From positions 1 through 20,386 of the forward strand of contig DUSJ01000018.1 in assembly GCA_012842645.1 (NCBI GenBank): DNA of 20,386 bases, written 5' to 3'. Below the pieces are notes generated by a model. The model searched no databases. It worked only from the letters and a program-made list of their open reading frames with translations, and had not been told where the DNA came from. The translations under genes were made by a program, and so were the position numbers. Below, piece after piece: positions 1-7,678 of this stretch. Within the stretch, counting starts at the first letter, position 1. The number at the start of each line of letters is the position of its first letter. Origin of the DNA: Clostridiaceae bacterium. GTDB lineage: Bacteria; Bacillota; Clostridia; DSM-8532.

Positions 1-1
1 A

Positions 2-304
2 ATAGCCGTTATAGCCATCGCGACCCAGCTTACAAGGGCCCTTCCTTTCATCCTTTTCCCCGAGAATAAAAAGACTCCTGGATATATCCTGTACCTCGGA
101 AAGGTCCTGCCATACGCGGTTATGGGCATGCTTGTGGTCTACTGCCTCAGGAATGTTTCATTAATTTCAAGTCCGTTTGGCATTCCTGAAGCTGTCGCCG
201 TCCTGTGCGTCGCCGCCCTTCATATCCGGAAAAACAATACATTATTGAGCATAAGCGTGGGCACGGCGGTTTACATGCTGCTGGTGCAGGTTGTGTTCAA
301 ATAA
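2..304 (+). CDS. azlD: AzlD-family branched-chain amino acid transport protein, 3' end
   Basis: The last 100 codons of a small hydrophobic membrane protein; the start lies before the window. The readable part begins with a TQLTRALPFILFP stretch, then GYILYLGKVLPYAVMGML and two further hydrophobic segments. Known family: this TRALPF...YLGKVLP...MGMLVVYCL pattern is typical of AzlD, the small partner of AzlC in exporters of branched-chain amino acids and their analogues. AzlD proteins are about 100-110 residues, so nearly all of the gene is present. By inference azlC lies just upstream, outside the window. The stop is 8 bp from the stop of the convergent cheA, and I see no clear terminator hairpin in that gap. 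Confidence 0.82.
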   Translation: MAVIAIATQLTRALPFILFPENKKTPGYILYLGKVLPYAVMGMLVVYCLRNVSLISSPFGIPEAVAVLCVAALHIRKNNTLLSISVGTAVYMLLVQVVFK

Positions 305-312
305 ATACCGTT

Positions 313-2607
313 TTATTGTATTATCCCGGTCAATATGGCTGATTGTGAACTATATTCGTTGTGACCCGCAAAGTCTAACCCCCATGTTTCTTTATCAGCA
401 AGCTGCAGAATATTGGCAGGATTCACGATCAAAACCACCTTTCCGTTTCCAAGCAGTGTGGAGCCGGATATTCCCGGAATGAAGGCAAGATTGCCCTCCA
501 ATGTCTTTACCACAAACTCTTGTTCATTTTTCAGCTTATCCACCACTATTGCAAAATTCTCAGTTCCATTTGTCAGGATAACGGCATTCAATTCTTCTTT
601 TTCATTATCGGTATCTCCAATTCCGAAGAGCTTGCTTAGCCATTCGACCCTGATAACATCTCCCCTTAAGTATGTGAAACACTTCCCGCTATATGTATGT
701 AGACTGCTTTTATTTAGCTTGACCGTCTCTATTATATATTCCAAAGGAAAAATATAAGTCTCTCCGGAAACTTCCACGGTCAAACCATGTGATACTGCCA
801 GTGAAAGCGGCAGTTTTACAATAATTTTAGTACCTTTGCCTTTTTCGCTTTCTATCATTATACTCCCATTCAGTTTTGCTATATTGCTCTTAACGATGTC
901 CATACCCACACCGCGGCCGGATATCTCCGTGATCTGTTTTGCAGTACTGAAGCCCGGAATAAATATAAGGTTCAGCAATTGGCTGCGGTTCATCCTTTCA
1001 GCTTCCTCACTGGTAACAAATCCTTTCCGGATTGCTTTTTCCTTGATTTTCTCCGTATCCATCCCGTTTCCGTCGTCTTCTATCTCAATAAACACATGTT
1101 TGCTCTTGTTATAAGCTCTCAGCACGATCCTTCCCGTCTCAGGCTTCCCTTTTGAAATGCGCTCTTTGGGATCTTCAATCCCGTGATCTGCGGCATTGCG
1201 TATCAGGTGCACCAGGGGATCGCTGATCTGCTCGATGATAGTCTTGTCCAGTTCTGTATTCTCGCCTTCCATAAGCAGTTCTATTTTTTTGCCGGTACTA
1301 TGGGCAATATCCCTGACGACTCTGGGCATTTTCTGGAACACTGCTTTGATTTCCACCATTCTTATGGACATAACAGTATCCTGAAGTTCATCTGAAATTC
1401 TGTTAATATAAGAACCCACTTGTTTTACTTCCTTGGAAATCTCAGACAGATCATATTCTGCATTTAATTTTGATGATATGTGCATAAATGAATTCTTGGC
1501 TATAATAAGCTCCGAAATCATGTTCATCATCCTGTCGATCTTCTCCTGGCTGACCCTTATACTCTGGGTTATGCTATTTGGGTGCCCGTTTTCATCTGTC
1601 TTTTTCAGTTCCTGCGTGGTTGCCGGAGCCTTAGGCAAGGAATCAATTGTCAATGATTGCACTCTTGATATATGCTCCCTGATTTCTTCAAGGATATTGT
1701 CAATCTTAAGATCGATGAACTTTCCCGAAGCAACGGAGCCAATACATGACTTCAAATGATCTATAACCAGAAAGCCAAGATTAATCAACCTGTTTTCAAA
1801 ATTTAATCCTTTGTCCCTTACCAAGGCCAGGAGGTTTTCAAAATTATGGGCGATTTCCGAAAGCTTTTTTAGTGACGAATACTCAGGACACCGGGCCGAT
1901 AAGGTCGAAAGATATACTCCTGCTCCGCCTTTGATACTATGGACCGCTCTGAACAGCTCACTGATTGTCTCTTTGTCGCTGCCATCAGCATCAAGCCGTA
2001 TCAGCAGATCATTCTCGATTTTTTCAACATGTTCTGTGCTTTCAACCAGAAACTGCTCCCTGATTCCTTCCGTAAGCCCCTGCTTAAACTCTTCAGATTG
2101 CAGGTTCTTAAGTTCTGTCTCCTCCGAAATTTTATTATCGATAATATTATATCCTTCGGCCAAACAGCTTTCATATGCCTGCTTGAGGCTTAAAAGCACC
2201 TGTTCCTGATCCTGTTCGCTTTGAAACTCAAGGAACTCCTGGGCACCTTTATAAGTGTCAAATTCAGCCAGTTTTTTATATAATCCTGATATATAGGCAT
2301 CCAAAAAATCCCCTGACAAAAGCAGGCTGTCAATAACTTCTTTGCTGACTGTTATCCTTCGGATCCTTACAGCTTCCAGCAACAGCTCTATTTCACGGCA
2401 TAACCTGGTTATTATCGGCAGCCCCGCAAAGGAAGAACTTATCTTTATCCCATGGATCCCAGTAAAAATACTATCAGTCAGTCCTATGTCTTCCGGGCAG
2501 GTCTCCAGCTTTAAAATATTCTTCTCCAAATCGTCAAGGCATTCCTTGCACTCATCGGCAAAAAGTTTCACTATATCAATATCTTCCTTGAAGATTTTAC
2601 TTAACAT
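313..2607 (-). CDS. cheA: Chemotaxis histidine kinase CheA with two N-terminal HPt domains
   Basis: 764 residues, last gene of the chemosensory operon. A first HPt-like domain (about 1-110) has a candidate phospho-histidine at H52 in IHGIKISSS, where the usual Gly after Lys is Ile. A second, canonical HPt domain (about 180-310) has H223 in AVHSIKGGAG. The dimerisation helices (P3) start near 350, followed by the ATPase domain with N-box HLIRNAADHGIE (467-478), G1 DDGNGM (511-516) and G2 GRGVGMD (564-570). A CheW-like P5 domain covers about 605-750. I see no clear CheY/CheB-binding P2 domain; the second HPt occupies that region. The ATG has a strong AAGGGGAG ribosome-binding site, and the gene begins 12 bp after the stop of the preceding receiver. 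The role is ATP-dependent autophosphorylation at the receptor array and phosphotransfer to the receivers encoded upstream. The kinase core is certain; activity of the first HPt is inference. Confidence 0.95.
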   Translation of the reverse strand: MLSKIFKEDIDIVKLFADECKECLDDLEKNILKLETCPEDIGLTDSIFTGIHGIKISSSFAGLPIITRLCREIELLLEAVRIRRITVSKEVIDSLLLSGDFLDAYISGLYKKLAEFDTYKGAQEFLEFQSEQDQEQVLLSLKQAYESCLAEGYNIIDNKISEETELKNLQSEEFKQGLTEGIREQFLVESTEHVEKIENDLLIRLDADGSDKETISELFRAVHSIKGGAGVYLSTLSARCPEYSSLKKLSEIAHNFENLLALVRDKGLNFENRLINLGFLVIDHLKSCIGSVASGKFIDLKIDNILEEIREHISRVQSLTIDSLPKAPATTQELKKTDENGHPNSITQSIRVSQEKIDRMMNMISELIIAKNSFMHISSKLNAEYDLSEISKEVKQVGSYINRISDELQDTVMSIRMVEIKAVFQKMPRVVRDIAHSTGKKIELLMEGENTELDKTIIEQISDPLVHLIRNAADHGIEDPKERISKGKPETGRIVLRAYNKSKHVFIEIEDDGNGMDTEKIKEKAIRKGFVTSEEAERMNRSQLLNLIFIPGFSTAKQITEISGRGVGMDIVKSNIAKLNGSIMIESEKGKGTKIIVKLPLSLAVSHGLTVEVSGETYIFPLEYIIETVKLNKSSLHTYSGKCFTYLRGDVIRVEWLSKLFGIGDTDNEKEELNAVILTNGTENFAIVVDKLKNEQEFVVKTLEGNLAFIPGISGSTLLGNGKVVLIVNPANILQLADKETWGLDFAGHNEYSSQSAILTGIIQ

Positions 2608-2619
2608 AACATTCTCCCC

Positions 2620-2995
2620 TTAAGCCGACAAAAGCTTTTTTATCGTTCTTACCAGTGTTTCGGGTTTTATGGGTTTTAACAAGTGTATAATTCGCCCCTC
2701 TTCAGGTCCTATAAGGTCTGGATTCAGTTCGCCTTTCGGTCGAGATTATGATAATTGGAATAAAGATCCCTTTTTTATATATGTTCCTGATCAGCTCGTA
2801 ACCATCCATTTTGGGCATGTTTATGTCAGTTATTAGCAGATGGTATTCCTCTCCCAGGAGCTTCTTCAATGACACCGCACCATTTTCGGCAGTATCCACC
2901 TGATACCCAAAGGTTTTGATGATATAGCTGTGAAAATTTCTCACCACTTCGGAATCATCCACTATAAGTATCTTCTTTTTTGAAGATAAATACAT
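2620..2995 (-). CDS. Single-domain response regulator (CheY-like), frameshifted as read
   Basis: A stand-alone receiver domain between cheR and cheA. It reads KKKILIVDDSEVV (acidic pair D13, D14), LLITDINMPKMDG (phospho-acceptor D57) and IIIISTE (switch Ser/Thr). The frame then runs into an early stop near 2702. One extra base in the TTT run at 2734-2736 (AAA on the coding strand) explains it. Removing one base restores GELNPDLIGPEEG, LLKPIKPE (the conserved Lys) and a stop at 2620, giving 124 residues, the normal receiver length. The ATG at 2995 has an AGGGGG ribosome-binding site, 16 bp after the cheR stop; an upstream start at 3046 would overlap cheR and add residues unlike a receiver. It is probably a second phosphate acceptor for CheA, as output or sink. 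It could be a genuinely broken gene, but a sequence error is at least as likely. Confidence 0.8.
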
Positions 2996-3011
2996 AATAT
3001 TCCATATCCCC

Positions 3012-3839
3012 CTAACATTCAGGTCTTGAGTACACAATAGCATCACCTATCCTACGGACCTTGAAGGCAGATGATATCCTTCCTACAGATTCCGAGTGTC
3101 CGAGGAAAATAAAACCACCCGGATTCAAAGATTCATAAAAGCTCGATAAAACACTTTTTCTCGATTCATCGTCAAAATATATCAGGCAATTCCTGCAGAA
3201 TATGAAATCGTACCCGTTTATATTGCTCATTTCATTTTCATCCATCAGGTTAATCCGTTTAAAGCACACATGCTTTCTGGCATTCAGGTTGATAAGGTAC
3301 TTCTCGTTTCGCCTTGTAAAATACCTTTCCAGATATTCAGGAGGAACATCCTTTATGGATCTGCTTTCATAAAGCCCTATTTTCGCAGTTTGAAGCACAT
3401 CAGTGTTTATGTCGGTAGCAAGTATTTCAATATCCCATTCTTCCGGATTGTCAAGCATTTCCTGGAGGATGATGGACAGTGTGTAAGGCTCTTCTCCGGT
3501 GGAACATGCAGCGCTCCATATTTTAATTTGCTTTCTGCTTCCTTTTTCCCTTACGAACATGGGCAGTATATCCTCTGCAAAATTGCGTAATTGAGGAAAA
3601 TCGCGAAAAAAGTATGTTTCATTTACCGTAAGTTCATTTATCAATTTATCGAATTCAGAAGTGTCGTCAGCAAACTTCAGCAACAGGTAATACTCGTTCA
3701 AATCATCCAGCTCAAGCAGACCCGCACGTTTTTCAAGCCGTTTATGTACATAATACTTTTTACTGTATTCATAATATAATCCTGTTTTTTTGTATATTAG
3801 TTTTGCAAACTTATGGAATAAATCATCTGATAATATCAT
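3012..3839 (-). CDS. cheR: Chemotaxis protein methyltransferase CheR
   Basis: 275 residues, the usual CheR length. The N-terminal all-alpha domain (about 1-75) leads to NETYFFRD (73-80), a conserved CheR element. The SAM-binding domain shows SAACSTGEEPYT (109-120), ATDIN (141-145) and FCRNCLIYFD (214-223), with GHSES near the end. It methylates glutamates on chemoreceptor helices using S-adenosylmethionine, opposing CheB. Here the likely substrate is the soluble receptor encoded in the same operon. The ATG directly follows a TAA triplet and has an AAGAGG ribosome-binding site. No TPR or other output domain is fused. Confidence 0.95.
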   Translation of the reverse strand: MILSDDLFHKFAKLIYKKTGLYYEYSKKYYVHKRLEKRAGLLELDDLNEYYLLLKFADDTSEFDKLINELTVNETYFFRDFPQLRNFAEDILPMFVREKGSRKQIKIWSAACSTGEEPYTLSIILQEMLDNPEEWDIEILATDINTDVLQTAKIGLYESRSIKDVPPEYLERYFTRRNEKYLINLNARKHVCFKRINLMDENEMSNINGYDFIFCRNCLIYFDDESRKSVLSSFYESLNPGGFIFLGHSESVGRISSAFKVRRIGDAIVYSRPEC

Positions 3840-3936
3840 TTACATACCTCTTTCATATTTCATAACGAACTTTTTTAGCGAGTCTGAATCGTCCATACAA
3901 GTTAATAGTTTCTGCAAGGCGCTGAACTATAATATA

Positions 3937-5022
3937 TCAAGAAACACAGGAACACGCTGAAAAACATCCATTTTGCAATGTATTTGCTTTACCGGCAATT
4001 CTTTGCATTGAACTCTGTGAATACAACATCTCCATGATTGCATCGGTCTCGGACCTGAACAAGTAAAAATCTTCGACGGTGTTCAGCGAGTCGAATATAT
4101 TGATTAACCTCCTGGCATCAGGTTTCTCAATAATTATGCCTAATCCTATGTTTCTGGCCTTCATTTGATCCTTTACTTCGATCAAAGCCCTGACTTCATC
4201 TTCATCCAGCGTATCCAGATTGCTTAAATCAATAAGAAAGGCCAATGTTGATGACTTGTCGGTCATTTCCGCAAATTTTCTCAACCTGTCTGTGAAATCA
4301 TTGTCTTCAGGTTTGAATACACGGAATATATGCTTGCCCTTGATATAGTCACTTGCCCTCTTAATCAACCCGAACATCTTTGCCTGAAGGGTAGAGCGTT
4401 CTTTCTCGTCATTATCCGGTTGCCCGTCATACATATGGACAATATGGGAAAACAATTCATCGAAATCCCTGACAAACGTGTCTATTTTATTTTTGTTTTT
4501 TATTTTTTCAAAAGCGCTGGCAGCTTCACCGTGCAGGGTTTTCAAAACCTGAAGCTTGTTTTCGTCCACCCTGAAATCTTCCGGCTGGTTGAAAAGAATA
4601 TTATATAGCTTTTTAAATACTCCCAAAAGAATGCATTTCCTCCATCGTTCCAGCTTTTGAACGGAATAATCAATGACCCGCAAGAGATGTTCTTTATTGT
4701 CTATGGGCTTCATAATGTAATCATTGGCGCCGTATTCAAGTGAACTTAATATTTTATCCATGGTAGAGTTTCTTGACATCATAATTACCTGGGTCAGGGC
4801 ATCATAGTTTTTGATCTCCTTTAAAAGCTTAATTCCGTCCATTTCAGGCATATCAACATTGATCAGCACAATATGATACTTGTCTTCTTTTACTTTTTCA
4901 AAAGCAGCAACCGTGCTCATGGTAGTCTCGACTGTGAATCCTTCCTGTTCCAGCAGTTTCTTAAGAGTATCCAATGTTTCTTCTTCATTGTCTGTTATCA
5001 GAACCTTATATTTGCTTTTCAT
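3937..5022 (-). CDS. Degenerate receiver fused to a STAS-like domain
   Basis: 361 residues from the ATG at 5022, which has a GGGGGG ribosome-binding site 6 bp away; a TTG at 5037 is also in frame but lacks a good site. The N-terminal receiver (about 4-120) keeps S83 and the conserved Lys K105 in YIMKPI. However, the phospho-acceptor position is Asn (N55 in LINVDMPEMDG), and the second residue of the acidic pair is also Asn (D11-N12 in LITDNEEE). A helical linker (about 125-225) follows. Then comes a domain with LAFLIDLSNLDTLDEDEV (260-277) and IGLGIIIEKP, resembling the beta-alpha core of STAS/anti-sigma-antagonist domains but lacking the phosphorylated Ser. It sits between cheB and cheR, so it belongs to the pathway. 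I infer a non-phosphorylated protein-interaction module; D57 could be an alternative acceptor. STAS assignment is moderate, receiver fold is firm. Confidence 0.75.
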   Translation of the reverse strand: MKSKYKVLITDNEEETLDTLKKLLEQEGFTVETTMSTVAAFEKVKEDKYHIVLINVDMPEMDGIKLLKEIKNYDALTQVIMMSRNSTMDKILSSLEYGANDYIMKPIDNKEHLLRVIDYSVQKLERWRKCILLGVFKKLYNILFNQPEDFRVDENKLQVLKTLHGEAASAFEKIKNKNKIDTFVRDFDELFSHIVHMYDGQPDNDEKERSTLQAKMFGLIKRASDYIKGKHIFRVFKPEDNDFTDRLRKFAEMTDKSSTLAFLIDLSNLDTLDEDEVRALIEVKDQMKARNIGLGIIIEKPDARRLINIFDSLNTVEDFYLFRSETDAIMEMLYSQSSMQRIAGKANTLQNGCFSACSCVS

Positions 5023-5065
5023 CTGAACCCCCCACAATTCGCCTGTACTTATTTGATCTATAGTC

Positions 5066-6148
5066 TTAGGATCTTTCCACGGCTTTAACGATTTCTTCAG
5101 CTATCCTGTATGATGGCGCTATTATCTCGGCACCGCCTCTTTCAATTGCTTCTCTCGGCATACCGAAAACTACCGCCGTTGACTCATCTTCCGCTATGGT
5201 CATGCCCCCGGCCTTTCTTATCTTCACCATGGCATCTGCACCGTCATCTCCCATTCCCGTCATGAGAACTCCTATCACGTTTTTCCCTCCATACGCTTCC
5301 AGGACGGATTCCATCGTTACATTCACCGACGGCATAAAAACTGTCTGAGGACTGGTGGTAAGACGTATCATTCCTCTCCCCTTCCTGACCACCATTTGAT
5401 AACCTCCCGGCGCAAGATACCCTTTTCCATCCTGAAGTACATCTCCTGCTTCTGCTTCCTTGAATGGAAAATGGCAGACAGCATTCAGCCTTTTGGCAAA
5501 GGAAGTTGTAAAAGTCGGAGGCATATGCTGTACCACGATCAGAGCTGCCTTAAGATCCGCAGGAAGCATTGGGATTACTTCCATCAATGCACCGGGGCCA
5601 CCTGTGGAAACGCCTATTACGACTACCTTGGACGGACTCTCATTCATATATGTCCCTGTTTTAGCTTCAGGTACTTTTATGGCTGCAGCTGCGGCGTTAA
5701 GTCTTTTGATCCTTTCCCTTATGCTTTTTTTATTGGCACTCTTGTACGCCAGCTTTATTTTTTGGATAATCTCTCTCCCAACGATATGTATATCAGACGA
5801 AACAGTGCCCGAAGGCTTGGCTACATAGTCAAAGGCGCCGAGTTCAAGCGCTTCGAAGGTAGTCAACGCTCCTTCGGTAGTAAGGGAACTTATTATCAAA
5901 ACGGGCAATTCAGGAAAATCGTTAAGAATGTATTGCATGGATGTCAATCCGTCCATGACCGGCATATTAATATCCATGGTAATTACATCGGGTTTTAAGT
6001 AGTGTGCCTTATCGATGGCATCCTGCCCATCCCTTGCCATTCCTGCCACTTCAAGGCTTGGGTCGGTCATAATGATCTCTTTCAGCACTTTTCTCATAAG
6101 GGCAGAGTCATCTGCTATCAATACCTTTATCCTGCGGGTCACAAACAT
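5066..6148 (-). CDS. cheB: Protein-glutamate methylesterase/deamidase CheB
   Basis: A 360-residue two-domain CheB. The receiver shows IADDSALM (D13, D14), the phospho-acceptor D59 in ITMDINMPVMDG, and AKPSG with the conserved Lys. A linker leads to the catalytic domain with the triad S181 (VIGVSTGGPGAL), H208 (VVQHMPP) and D302 (MTGMGDDGADAM). It removes methyl groups from receptor glutamates, and may deamidate glutamines, when phosphorylated by CheA. All catalytic and phosphorylation residues are intact. The start is uncertain: GTG at 6151, ATG at 6148 and GTG at 6142 are all in frame. I chose the ATG; the 6142 GTG has AGGTG at better spacing. It begins about 40 bp after the triple-CheW stop and ends 44 bp before the degenerate-receiver gene. 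Confidence 0.95.
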   Translation of the reverse strand: MFVTRRIKVLIADDSALMRKVLKEIIMTDPSLEVAGMARDGQDAIDKAHYLKPDVITMDINMPVMDGLTSMQYILNDFPELPVLIISSLTTEGALTTFEALELGAFDYVAKPSGTVSSDIHIVGREIIQKIKLAYKSANKKSIRERIKRLNAAAAAIKVPEAKTGTYMNESPSKVVVIGVSTGGPGALMEVIPMLPADLKAALIVVQHMPPTFTTSFAKRLNAVCHFPFKEAEAGDVLQDGKGYLAPGGYQMVVRKGRGMIRLTTSPQTVFMPSVNVTMESVLEAYGGKNVIGVLMTGMGDDGADAMVKIRKAGGMTIAEDESTAVVFGMPREAIERGGAEIIAPSYRIAEEIVKAVERS

Positions 6149-6187
6149 CACCTGTCACACTTTCCGGAGTAACCCAATAAGCAAACC

Positions 6188-7663
6188 TTAGCAAAAGCTC
6201 AATATCTTGCTGATGTCAAGAATCAGGATCATTCGCCTGCCACCATCAAGTTTTCCTACACCTTCTACATAATCGCTGTCGATTCCGCTGCTCAGTACCT
6301 CAGGCGGCGGCTCTATCAGGTTTTTTTCAAACCTGAGGACTTCAGAAACCGAATCTACCACAATTCCCGTTCTCTTCCCGTCCAAATCCACGATTATGAT
6401 CCTCGTGGCATCGGTTATGGGTTTATCCGGGAGTTTGAAAAGTCTCCTTAGGTCGAGAGCCGGAATCACATTGCCCCGTAAATTTACGATCCCCACGATG
6501 TGGTACGGAGCCCTTGGTATTTTGGTTACCTCAGTCATCCTGTTGATCTCCTGGACATTGGCAATTTTGACCCCATATTCTTCAGCATCAATTTTGAAAG
6601 TCACCAGTTGTTCTTCATCAATCAGCTGTCTTTCCAGGGTTCTCCTGTCCTCATTCTGCTCGTAACTCCAATCAGATCCGCCTATCTGGCTGATCTTATC
6701 GGCAGAGACAAGTTTTGATGGTTCGAGCAGCAGGATAATTCGATTTCCGTTATTAAGTTTTGCTATTCCTTTAATCTGTTCATTGTTCTGGGTCGAGATT
6801 TTGGGCGGAGGCTGGATAAGGCTGACCGGAACCCTCAGAACTTCTGAAACCTTGTCCACCATTATTCCTGCGGTGAAATTGCCCATATCCACCACAAGTA
6901 CCCTTGTATGGTCGCTGATGTCCAGGTGTTCCATTCCGAAATACGTCCTCAGGTTAATTATTGGTAGCAGGTTGTTTCGTATGGAAACTACACCTTCTAT
7001 ATAGGATTCACTGTTTGGAATCTTTACTATTTGAGGCGCCCGGATAATTTCTTTTACCTTCATTATCCCGATAGCATATTCTTCCTTGTCCAGGAGAAAT
7101 GAAACCAGTTGCTCCTCGTCGATGGACTCGGCGCTGGCTGTATAAGTATTTGTGCCATTCTTGTCCAGGGCCTTTTCCGTTTCGTTTATCCGTTCAGTTA
7201 CTTTACTGTTGACGCTCAAGGCCTTTACAACATCCAACAGCATGACAAGCCTTTTCCCATTGTTCAGTTTCACAACACCGTTCAAGTAGTCGGAATCCAA
7301 GTTTCTGACAATTTCCGGGGGCTCTTCAATATCTGCCGTATTTACCCGCATGACTTCCGACACCTTGTCCACAATAATTCCGGTAGCCTTGCCTTTAACA
7401 TCGATGACAAGGACTCTGCTGTTTTCATCTATCTCTTTTCTTTCCAGGCTGAATCTGGCCCTTCCATCGACAATTGGCAGGACATTGCCTCTCAGGTTGC
7501 AAGCACCTTCGACATAAGAGGGAGCATTGGGAACTCTTGTGATATCAGGAACCCTGATGATCTCTTTTACATCCATGATATCCGCCCCGAACTCATCCTC
7601 ACCAAGCAGGAAGGTGACTATCTGGCGCTCGGTAAAGCTGGTATTGTTTATACCAGTTGCCAT
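6188..7663 (-). CDS. cheW: Triple CheW-domain coupling protein
   Basis: 491 residues consisting of three consecutive CheW folds, about 10-160, 180-320 and 345-490. Each repeat carries the same landmarks: a V(S/T)F opening (VTFLLGEDEFG, VSFLLDKEEYA, VTFKIDAEEYG), a VKEI-type helix, a VEG...LRGNVLP or similar strand pair, a GI(I/M)VDKVSEV element and an EPPE or QPPP turn. Linkers are short. CheW couples receptor tips to CheA and builds the signalling array; a three-fold CheW could bridge several receptor or kinase P5 contacts in one chain. There is no kinase or receiver fused to it. The GGAGGG ribosome-binding site overlaps the region just after the receptor stop, so the two are probably translated together. 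Domain identity is certain; a bridging role is inference. Confidence 0.93.
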   Translation of the reverse strand: MATGINNTSFTERQIVTFLLGEDEFGADIMDVKEIIRVPDITRVPNAPSYVEGACNLRGNVLPIVDGRARFSLERKEIDENSRVLVIDVKGKATGIIVDKVSEVMRVNTADIEEPPEIVRNLDSDYLNGVVKLNNGKRLVMLLDVVKALSVNSKVTERINETEKALDKNGTNTYTASAESIDEEQLVSFLLDKEEYAIGIMKVKEIIRAPQIVKIPNSESYIEGVVSIRNNLLPIINLRTYFGMEHLDISDHTRVLVVDMGNFTAGIMVDKVSEVLRVPVSLIQPPPKISTQNNEQIKGIAKLNNGNRIILLLEPSKLVSADKISQIGGSDWSYEQNEDRRTLERQLIDEEQLVTFKIDAEEYGVKIANVQEINRMTEVTKIPRAPYHIVGIVNLRGNVIPALDLRRLFKLPDKPITDATRIIIVDLDGKRTGIVVDSVSEVLRFEKNLIEPPPEVLSSGIDSDYVEGVGKLDGGRRMILILDISKILSFC

Positions 7664-7678
7664 TGTTTATCCCTCCAT

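Noticed and set aside
413..2209. Several plus-strand open frames opposite cheA
   Set aside because: They are antisense shadows of a strongly conserved kinase gene, without ribosome-binding sites or family similarity.
3840..3923. An open minus-strand frame reading LQKLLTCMDDSDSLKKFV and ending directly before the cheR start
   Set aside because: It has no start codon with a ribosome-binding site, is bounded by a nearby upstream stop and matches no family I recognise. It might be a lost tail of the preceding gene, but I cannot support that.
5396..5998. A 200-codon plus-strand frame opposite cheB
   Set aside because: It lies wholly antisense to the catalytic and receiver domains of cheB, is Cys- and Arg-rich without domain pattern and has no ribosome-binding site.
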